Of a stretch of DNA of 64,000 nucleotides, positions 55,800-64,000 are shown in pieces. The notes beneath the pieces were generated by a model. It had not been told where the DNA came from. It searched no databases and saw only the letters and a program-made list of their open reading frames with translations. The first letter of the stretch is position 1. The number at the start of each line of letters is the position of its first letter. The translations under genes and the position numbers were made by a program. The DNA lies in NCBI GenBank assembly GCA_030765045.1, contig CM060969.1, positions 46,300,216 through 46,364,215 of the forward strand, in the 5' to 3' direction. This stretch comes from Tenodera sinensis. Lineage: Eukaryota > Arthropoda > Insecta > Mantodea > Mantidae.

Positions 55800-56430
55800 G
55801 AACGCTTTACCACGAAACGCAGATATTGATTGTGAAAATACATTACAAATTTGGTGAATGATACACAGAAACTGTGGAAGCGTCGGTTGTCGTAAGGCAC
55901 CTAATGAGTGAACAGTTCGGAGGCTAATGACAAAATTTGAGACCAGAAGTTCAATTACATATATCAAACCTCCAGTTCCCTCTCGTTCCAACTGTCTAAT
56001 GAAAATATTGCAATTGTGGCGATAGTGTTCCCGTGAGTCCAGAAAAATAAATTCATCATTTACAACAGCGGGCAATTTGAAAAGCTCCCTCTAGCGAGTT
56101 CTCAGAAATGATCTTGACATGTATGACTACAACATTCAGTTAACTTATCATACGAAAGCCTTGTTGAGGAATACATTTCCAGACTGAGTTCTTTCATGCA
56201 ATGGCGATCACAACTGGCTGGCCAGCAAGGTCACGTGACCTAGCACCATGTGACGTTTTCCTTTGGGGGGATTTACAATTGCGAGTTTATAAAGACAATG
56301 CCTAAACAGTGAAACAACTGAAGAAAGAGATTCGAAATGTCATCGCCCAAATCAAGGAGCAGCAACATATTTTATTGACCTGCAGAGCAAGTCTTGGGAG
56401 ACATATGCCAGGTGTAATTTTTCATACGTA
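55800..56430 (+). pseudogene. Mariner-type transposase relic
   Basis: The N-terminal piece near 55825-55880 reads IVKIHYKFGE then YTETVEA, like the helix-turn-helix domain at the start of these insect transposases (I-V-K-x-Y-Y-K-x-G-E-S-x-x-x-T). The C-terminal block near 56210-56340 reads WPARSRDLAPCDVFLWGDL then LQLRVYKDNA and QLKKEIRNVIAQI, matching WP-RSPDL-PCDFFLWG-L followed by K-V-Y and the E-I-R-x-x-I-A-x-I segment. Several stops lie between, and most of the middle, including the first catalytic residues, is not recognisable. Confidence 0.78.
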
Positions 56431-56514
56431 ATGTTCATACACGTAATTTTTACATATATTGTTGAAAGAGATGTGAGCAAAAAGCTTGCGACATTCCAAA
56501 TGATATGTGTAACA

Positions 56515-56790
56515 TTGCATCGAACGTTAAGAAACAAAACAAGAAGAAAGACAACGTTAAACAATGGTGGTCCCTGCACTACTCTATGGAAGTGAGACAT
56601 GGGTTGTCACGAAGAAAATGAAAACCCAAATACAAAGTGCAGAGATGAACTTTTTAAGGAAAACAAGGGTATGCGTTAGGTTAGATAAAATAAAAAATTA
56701 TGACATAAGAAAAGAACTCAATATAGACTCAATAAGTAGCGAAATAATAGTAACTTGGCGTATAGTCAGTGATCTCTCACGCCTGGCGAT
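56515..56790 (+). pseudogene. LINE reverse transcriptase relic, 3' end
   Basis: Begins RTLRNKTRRKT, then VPALLYGSETWVVTKKMKT, IQSAEMNFLRKTRVCVRLD and KNYDIRKELNIDSISSE. The order and spacing match the C-terminal region of insect LINEs (RTLRNKT-K-T, VP-LLYGSE-W, AEM-FLRR, R-D-x-x-R-N-E-DIR-EL). It resembles the relic at 18180-18680 but keeps a different part. It is truncated on both sides; no catalytic core is present. Confidence 0.82.
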
Positions 56791-56799
56791 ATATGAGAC

Positions 56800-58995
56800 G
56801 TTGTTGTCCTGAAGATATGGTTGCATCTGAATAGTGTGTACACACACTTCCTCGCTGTGTTTGTGCGATAAGCTCACGTAAACATCTGAGCAGTTTCACA
56901 TTCTTTCCGATACGCCCCATGACTTTGCCAGTAGTACTCGAGGGTGACACGAAAGTTCTTAGTGTGCGACACCTTGATACTGTCTCCAATATCTCAGTCT
57001 TCCATTAACCTCCTGACGGCTGCTACAACGTTAAAGTATGTTAACTCAAAGTATGCATGCATGAGATGAGAATAGTATGAAGTTGCTGATTAAGCTGATG
57101 GAGGCTAGTAAATGAGCTATTTGAAACAATTTGCCAACTTGTTTGAGAATTTAGAATTAAAGTGTTTCTGAATCCTCGCATGAGGAATGTAAACTACTGA
57201 AGCAGTATCTCATCTAACTTCTGGCGTATCAATAAGTTTAGGCAGTGCTGGTTTTAATAGTGGAGAAATATTTTAAACGTATACATTTATATTTCTTAAG
57301 AAATACAGGTGCGATTGTTTTTGCGAAAATGTATATGATTTATGTGCATTTAAGCAGTCTAAAACTTAATCAAAATAATACTATGCTAATTCGAAAAGTA
57401 GAATTCTTCAGAATTGAAAATTTAATGACATGTATCTTTTAGGAAAACAGCATATTTTCAAAAATAAAATGATTGAAACCATTGTGTCAAATTAATCTTA
57501 AATAAAGAGCATAAAAGTTTTGCTATGATCAACCAGTTTGAGAAAATTCTCCAGAAACAATGAAAACTAAGTTTTATAACTATTCACACACATGTTAAAT
57601 TCAATAAGTACAATTATTTAGGGTTATTGAGAAGTCGCTCTGCAGCTCTCGTGTAACCAAGATTCCCTTAGAGACGGGAATTCAGGTGGCAGCACTGACT
57701 GGCGCGAGCGTATGGTTATAATGTTCCGCGAAATAAAAGAAATAAAAAAAAAAAAAAAAAAAAAAAGATTGATTCATGTAGTTAATTCATGAAAGGTAAT
57801 GTAGATAAACAGGATACCAACGTTATCTTGAGCGGTAGGCACCGGCAAGGTGCGGAGGAACTTGTTGATAAGCCTTTATAAAAATATGTTCACTCAATGT
57901 ACGTGCAAGAAAAGATTTCAGGAAGAACTGATTATCTGTCAATATATTTGGTGGCCGTATAGGTTTAGTTAAAATATTTTTTTGTTTCCAGATTTATACA
58001 CGGAAGTTTGTCCCAGTAGCTCTTTATATTTATAACACAGTTAAATGTTTTCCATGGAGAAATTGTGGAATGTAATTTCTACAGTAGAAATATGTTATTT
58101 TTTTCCATGCGTTTAACTTTTCATAGAATATTTCTGATGTTATCATGAACTTTTGTAGATATGAGCATAGGAATAGGCAAAATCAGGAGTACATTAGGTA
58201 TGAATTTATGCTCATAATGCTATAAGTGTGTAACACAACGATGAAAACGTTTTTTCCTACTTAGAAGGCATGTAGCTATTGTGCGAGGCCTTTTAGTCAA
58301 ATATTTTCGAAACAAGTGAATGAGACTAAGAGAATCAAATGAATGGCTACCAAGATCTCCAGATTCACACCTTCCTTCGACTGCTTTTTTAGATTTTTAA
58401 AATAGGTATAAGGTTTTGCAAGAAGACCAGATGGTGCTAGGGAGATGAAACACTCATAAGGAAGCATACCAAGAAAATGGTGCAAATAAAGAACTTACTA
58501 GTAAAACCTCACTGAGTTTCAAATCTAGACTACAGCAGTGTGGAAGTTCGAATCTTTACAAGAGAATATTCTAATGATACCTATGTGTGATTTCATAAAT
58601 CTACATTGTAAGTTTTATGCCAGGGTGCTTTGAAGCTTCGTATTGTATTACGTCTATTCCTATTTGTTTAAAACCGTTATTTACTTCACTGTCCGTAACA
58701 GTTTCATTTTGTGAATAGTCATATTAAGCTGTTTATACGATGATACTAAATGCTCTTTGATGAATCCGGTTCAAAACTACACTTAGATTTCGTGATCCAA
58801 GATAAGAGTTTTGCGAGAAGATTCCACTCTGATCTCAGGTCTTTTCTGAACTTTGGCCATTCTTTATGGAGGATCCAGAGAAAAAGAATTTAATGCTTTT
58901 AGCTGCCTTCATTTCAATGTTTTATATATTATCAACAGTATTGCGCATACATTTGTAGGTTAATCATTGCAATTTGGTAATTATGGAACCTTGGT
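56800..58995. other. Unassigned DNA; poly(A) tract at 57744-57766
   Basis: No gene recognised. A run of 23 A residues follows AAATAAAAGAAAT after a GC-richer segment (57640-57735). This could be the 3' tail of an unrecognised plus-strand retroelement. Confidence 0.35.
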
Positions 58996-58999
58996 TGAA

Positions 59000-59640
59000 T
59001 CAACATTAGGCATTTGCCCTAGAAGCATATTTTAAAACTAACGACTCAGTTGCAGAAAGAAAACATGTTTTAGGCATTATTTCGACCTGGTAATGCATGA
59101 TGCAGTTTCAACACATCATACCATCATTAATAGTTGGGTTAAAGAATTAAGAGCACTGCATCGACCATCAAGAAGCCACCAAGTCACCAAATAGCAGTGT
59201 GAAACTTTCCGAAAGAGTTGAGTTGTATCTGTGTAGAGTCCTCCTTGATCTATGCTACAACATTCACAAATGTTGGCTATACCGTACAGACGTGTTAGGC
59301 GGATATTATCTTAGATCTATGCATAAGTGCATATACGTTGACAATTTCGCAAAAACTAGATCTTAGTGTTTATTATATCCGGATGCAAGGTGATAAATAC
59401 GAATAGCCAGTTTTGAAGAAACCCATACTAGTAGAAGAGTTCTATTTTCACTTGACTGGGTTCATTAGAACAAAATGATGTTTATGTCTCATTCATAAAG
59501 AAGCCTCTCCAAAACCTAGAATTTGCAGTAGGTATAGTGCACAGTCAGCAAGTTTGGTGTTACCGGTTCATAATTTGTGTCACGCAGAGCAATTTGCCTC
59601 ACACAAGAGAAGTGATACTCAAGAAATGGATGTAAAAGTA
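59000..59640 (+). pseudogene. Mariner-type transposase relic, N-terminal and middle parts
   Basis: AFALEAYFKTNDSVAERK (about 59009-59065) matches the first helix of the DUF4817-like helix-turn-helix domain seen in insect transposases (AVE-Y-FKTNDSV). MHDAVSTHHTII then SWVKELRA (about 59095-59155) matches its second half (P-S-H-T-I-x-x-WV-x-x-F-R-A). Further on, LVEEFYFHLTGFIRTK (about 59425-59475) matches the D-E-A-H-FHL-G-VN-QN block, with E-E in place of the catalytic D-E. Stops and frame changes between blocks show the copy is dead. Confidence 0.72.
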
Positions 59641-59794
59641 CCTGAAGGTGTAATTGTTTTAAATATTTTATCCCTAATTTAAATACAAGTATTTATATTA
59701 TCATACAATCGCGCAGTAAAATTATTTCTTTTCAGACCCTGTGCAATCGAGTTAATTAAGACCAAAATTGCTGTGAACTGGCAATGGGTATAAA

Positions 59795-60640
59795 AATATC
59801 TGATGTTACATTCACACGAATTTCCCTGTTCTGTCGTTTATTAGTGAGTATACAAACTAGCCTTGCAAAAGCTTCTTTTTTGTCTACTCAATTTTATCGA
59901 GATAAACCTTTATATAAGTGTGTTGGTATATAGCTATATACCAACACACTTTGTTATAGATACAAGGGGAATTGTGATAATTAAATGTTTAAAAACTGAA
60001 CGTATATGATGGCCTAACATTCGATATTCTCTCATGCAATTGCGAAAAACAATTTAATTTTAACAGGACTCAAAAGAAACACATGTATTGAACAATTTGA
60101 AAAATTCATAAGAATATATCGGAAATGGCTAATGGCACAAAAGACGCTATTTGAAATAAATTATGTATTTTAAAGGAATCTAGTTTGTTGTACTACGTTT
60201 TGGTCTATCGCGTAACGTTTGTCGGTTGTACAAGATTACACAAAATGTGGGAGAGAAGGACTTCAGAGGTTATTTCCAGAAAATTAAAGACTACTTTTTT
60301 ATTCGTCATTTAAAGAGTTTGAGCATTTTGAGTCATTTTTAGAATATCCAAGCTTCCGAGAAACCATCCTTGTAACGGGTAGCTGGGGTGAGGTTTTCTT
60401 AAAAATCTTTGTGTCGCAACTTTGAAAGATATTTAAATTAAATACCAATTTTGGTACTTATTGGAAGCTACAGCTTTTACTTAACACAAACAAACAAACA
60501 AACGGACTTTGTCTATAAATCCTTTTTTTTATTTAGGGTCCTCAAAACATCTATTTTCTTTGAAATCTCGATATTGCAGCTTTTTTATTAGAGTGCAATA
60601 CTTTCTCTTCTTACTATGCGTAAGAAATAAAGTAAACATT
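59795..60640 (+). repeat. Family A copy, near full length (plus)
   Basis: Left end ATCTGATGTTACATTCACAC. Middle: CGGAAATGGCTAATGGC, TCAGAGGTTATTTCCAG, TTGAGTCATTTTTAGAA and AATACCAATTTTGGTAC. A CAAA run (60485-60503) sits at the internal microsatellite site. Then comes the right end TTGAAATCTCGATATTGCAG with AATACTTTCTCTTCTTAC. A 36-bp perfect palindrome lies within its left third. Confidence 0.72.
59916..59951. repeat. 36-bp perfect palindrome
   Basis: Left arm AAGTGTGTTGGTATATA is followed by GC and then the exact inverse TATATACCAACACACTT. The match breaks on both sides at once. Confidence 0.97.
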
Positions 60641-60644
60641 TGCA

Positions 60645-61315
60645 TCAATGTTACACATATTATTTATATTACACAGCATTTTAACCGTGAAAAAGGTAGC
60701 TCCCACTGTAAATATGGCGCTTCACAGTATGATGAATAAATCCTTGGGAAATTAAATTTTGACTTACCTACTCCAACTCAAAGAGTATTCCACTACATAG
60801 CCAAATCATTTTGCTACAAACTGATCTTTCTCAAACTGCTAGCACAAACGGAAATACTAAAACCGAAACGTGAGCAGGCGGATTCCTGCCATCTTAACGA
60901 AACCAACATCAGATGGATACTGGTTGCTATAAACTGCAACCTACTCATTTTCACCCTCCAGTAGCTGCTCTACTGCCCCTAAGATTTTTACTTCCACCTA
61001 GAAAAGCGATGGATGATGGTGATAGAGATTTTCGCCTTTCCTCATGTAAACACCGCGAGGCAAAAGGGCCCTCGATAGGCCATCATTGCCGAGAATCCCC
61101 TTGTAAAAACTCCACCCTTATGAAGGCTGGACTGCCGACCACCCCAGTCAAGCGGTTATGGCACTTCTCCCTCCACGGCAAAGGGAGGGTATTTGAAAAG
61201 GAATGGATCGTGAGGTTTCATTGAGCTTGTGTGTGGTCCGGCATTCTATGTAATGTTTGACAATTACTAATACTTATTCGACCTGCTCTAACAGTGCATT
61301 ACGATATATAGGGAA
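60645..61315. other. Unassigned DNA
   Basis: A 103-codon open frame at 60913-61224 (starts MDTGCYKLQPTHFHPP) is GC-richer than its surroundings but matches nothing I know. Confidence 0.3.
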
Positions 61316-61318
61316 ATC

Positions 61319-61366
61319 CTCTCTCTGTCTCTCTCCTTTCTCTTTCTCTCTCTATCTCTCTCTCAA
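61319..61366 (+). repeat. CT-rich low-complexity tract
   Basis: CTCT runs interrupted by G, TTT and A, ending in TCAATCAC. Confidence 0.9.
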
Positions 61367-61369
61367 TCA

Positions 61370-62370
61370 CTCTCACACAGCATCTCTCTCAATCTCCTTT
61401 TGTCAGACATATTTCTCGTTATATTTTCAAAATGTGTCTTGAAGGCATTGATTAGTAAACATTTAGACAGTTACAAAATAACTAAATGTAACCCAAAAGT
61501 TCTTGGCAATTTTTTATTTTGGAACGTAACTTGTGTTAGTCTATTAGGGTGAGAGGTTCTAGGGTATACCTATTCATATTCGTAAAGGTCCAAAAATGTA
61601 ATTTCGTTTTATTTCATTTATTTTTAAGGAAATTTAAGCCCTATTTTTATTTTGATTGTAAAATGATATTTTTGAAACCGAAAATACCTCCGGAAACGGA
61701 GATCCAGAAAGTTTATGAGAGAAGTTAATCTTTGCTATTCATATTTGACTGAAAAGCATTCTTGCCTTATCTTTAAATGTTTTAGTTTGTATTTAGGATT
61801 AAAGACTTTCTTTTAAACGTTTAGTTCATAAATTACGTTAATAAGGACTTTTAATCCTTTCATTACGGTTATTATGGTCAAACAAGCAAGCAGCAAGATT
61901 CTCTCAATTTGTGAAGTTGCGACGTACCCTAGTCGTGTGATTTAGCACTTCCGTGATTTGTCCCTCTTACTTTGCTTCCTGATGTCGCAGAGCATCCAAT
62001 TGTCTGATATTGCCTCAATGAATTACAATATGACTTAAAAGCATATTTACTTCATTTCGTGACTCTGGATACTACCGTGAATTATTTTCAATTTAGCTGA
62101 ATATAGCTGTAATACATATCTGAACACCTGTTTTGAGACATGCCTGCTTCTTTTGAACATGTTACAGCCTAATCCAGTATTTTGTCAAAATTGAAAACAT
62201 TACCCTAAGTTCAAGGTTTAAACTACAATAGACTAAAAGCAACCGTTATATTTTCAACATATGTTTAGAAGACATGGAGTAAAAGTATTCTAAAGGTTCA
62301 TGCACTTTAAAAGCGGTTTTAATTCTTTATAGGATATAGGTAATTCAGTTCTAAAACACTTCCATTTTGG
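61370..62370. other. Unassigned AT-rich DNA
   Basis: Nothing recognised. Confidence 0.4.
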
Positions 62371-62374
62371 AAAG

Positions 62375-62640
62375 GACAGACTGAGGCTGGAAATAACCGG
62401 GATTTGAACCACGAATCTACCGATTACCGTCCGACCACTCTAACCACTAAGCTACCAAGGTCAACGTGCTAATACGACATTAAATTGTTTAACTCACTCG
62501 CACTTTTTCCGGTGAACCACACAATATGATCTCAGTTCATATGAGGTAATATAGTTTAATGGCAACTTGCAATATTCTAAATCCCGGACTTTCAGTTTAA
62601 CTATGAGGTCAATCAATGAAAATGAATTATCAGTGGTGCA
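62375..62640 (-). repeat. Family D repeat with tRNA-like head
   Basis: On the minus strand ACCTTGGTAGCTTAGTGGTT and GTGGTTCAAATCCCGGTTAT give the A- and B-box regions of a tRNA-like head related to 15139. The match to 15139 continues beyond the tRNA part (CTAATACGACATTAAATT on the plus strand). The 62500-62640 part matches 52765-52925. Confidence 0.6.
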
Positions 62641-62644
62641 AATA

Positions 62645-62890
62645 TTTTATACACGTGTTTTAGTCAGAATATACTTCAAGACAATAGCATTTTGAAGTAT
62701 TAAACTTAACAAAAAGTTTTCCATTTAAAAGTCGCTTGGAATGGGGAGCTATTCTTGAACATCTTAGTCACTTCTTTGGAAAACGTTGAACAAACGTCAA
62801 ATTTGTGTTCATATCTACATATTATTTTACGAGTTATGCTATCCTGATCATGAATGCAATTTTAGACTGAAATGCAATATACCTTTGCCT
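62645..62890 (+). repeat. Family A remnant (plus)
   Basis: Contains AAAAGTTTTCCATTTAAAAG, TGGAATGGGGAGCTATTCTT, AAACGTCAAATTTGTG and GAGTTATGCTATCC. It abuts the family D unit. Confidence 0.55.
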
Positions 62891-62894
62891 GTAG

Positions 62895-63585
62895 GAAAAA
62901 TAAAACCCAATTTCATTTTGCCTAGAAACGTTTGCGCAAATATTTTTTTAAAGTAGAATGTATCTTTTTATGGACATTTGCAAGCAATTAAACGTTCTCC
63001 AAGGCTCGTAGCAGCACAGCTGTTGTATCGTTAAGGCAGTTGACAGTTATGAGAGTGTAAAGGAAGCATTAGAAACAATGTCTCTGTTTACAGCAACTCC
63101 CGTTCAACGCCGTGACGTCGTTTATTGAAAACCTAAGAGACTGCTCAGCAGCGTGCAGTGGCGTGCTCAATGCAGGTTCTTAAAATATGCGTCAGCACGC
63201 ATTCAATATGTCTCACATTAAAATCACTCTATTGCTGTATTAGCAAAATCTGATTGAGAAACGCCTTTGCTTTTCTTTTCTCTCAAATTGTAAATGATGT
63301 GACAAGTTCAGTGATTTGAGTGATTGAGTGACTCTATATGTATTGTATGTATATTTACTTACTTATACATACTTTCGTACATTGATATAAATATTGATCA
63401 TATTCTTAAATAATGTTTCAATTATTTCCATTGTAACATGTTATAAAGGGCAGTAAAGATTGATTTGATTTGAAATACAAAAGCTTAATTTTAAATTGCA
63501 ATTTTTAATGTTCTAGAGAAACTAAATCGCGATGTGGCACACGACTTTTTCTGCCCATTTAGCCACACTCACACACTTTCCAGCT
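62895..63585. other. Unassigned DNA
   Basis: Nothing recognised. Confidence 0.4.
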
Positions 63586-63589
63586 TAAA

Positions 63590-64000
63590 ACTTTTGCTTT
63601 TAACAATCTTGATTAAATTGCTATACCTATATTTAAGACATTTTATGATAAATTAAATGCATATTTGAATTTTCTTAGAATAGCTTCTAAAGTACTCTTC
63701 ATTCTGAATGACCTTTGCATAACTGGTAAACCATAAAATATAGGCAAGATAGTCCACAAAAACCTGTAACACCTCAAAGCACATAATAATTTATGTAAAA
63801 TAGTACTTGATAGAGAATGAATCATTTCTGAAATATTCCTTGTTATTCGTTTGAATTTTCTAATTTTATAGTCGTTTCCTCTGACCCTATAAATACAACC
63901 GGTTTGACTCTCACTTAGGCCTACTGAATTCCTCTATTCGTTTTATACCTAAAAGGAAAAAAATAAGTAAAGCCAATAGTATCAGGAGAATCACGTCAGA
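63590..64000 (-). repeat. Family A copy (minus), running off the window
   Basis: Contains TTTTGCTTTTAACAATCTTG, TAACTGGTAAACCATAAAAT, GAATCATTTCTGAAATATTC and TGACTCTCACTTAGGCC. The left end would lie beyond base 64000. Confidence 0.65.

Noticed and set aside
1..64000. CRISPR arrays, operons or phage genes
   Set aside because: No regularly spaced repeats with unique spacers and no long dense ORFs; the window is eukaryotic in character.

Overview
The window looks like intergenic or intronic DNA from a large, AT-rich, repeat-rich animal genome, most likely an insect. Evidence for this is the mix of Tc1/mariner relics, jockey-type LINEs, tRNA-derived SINEs and many dinucleotide repeats, with no bacterial-style operons. 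A polyneopteran (cockroach, termite or stick insect) is a guess from the style of the repeats only. No intact host protein-coding gene, rRNA or functional tRNA can be supported. Almost all short open frames are chance frames or pieces of repeats.

Layout. 1-9.4 kb: mostly unassigned AT-rich DNA with a Tc1-like transposase relic (1.6-2.5 kb, minus), a reverse-transcriptase relic (4.3-4.6 kb, minus), a mariner relic (4.66-5.05 kb, plus) and a decayed SINE (6.4-6.7 kb). 9.4-18.7 kb: copies of a 0.7-0.95 kb repeat, called family A here, two better SINEs (one with a 13-bp target-site duplication), a tRNA-like repeat, a mariner relic with its centre missing, and a LINE 3' relic. 18.7-23.4 kb: mostly unassigned, plus one SINE. 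23.4-34.3 kb: a nested or tandem cluster of family A, three copies or remnants of family B and an inverted pair of SINEs, ending in a tail-to-tail pair of family A copies. 36.0-41.1 kb: the clearest locus, an old broken ORF of an uncharacterised multicopy protein family, split by a jockey-like LINE with an intact 956-residue EN-RT frame and an 11-bp target-site duplication, then cut again by a second LINE fragment. 41.3-64 kb: further family A copies, SINE-like units, CA microsatellites, a 30-bp minisatellite, two mariner-type relics and another LINE 3' relic.

The best candidates for something undescribed are: (a) family A, about 18 copies covering roughly 10 kb, with short inverted ends built on ACTTTCTCTAC, no coding capacity, and an internal site that has grown a different microsatellite in different copies; (b) the fold-back 5' end of the LINE at 40 kb; (c) the uncharacterised ORF family whose frame resumes across that LINE. 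All family names are from pattern recognition; no database search was run.
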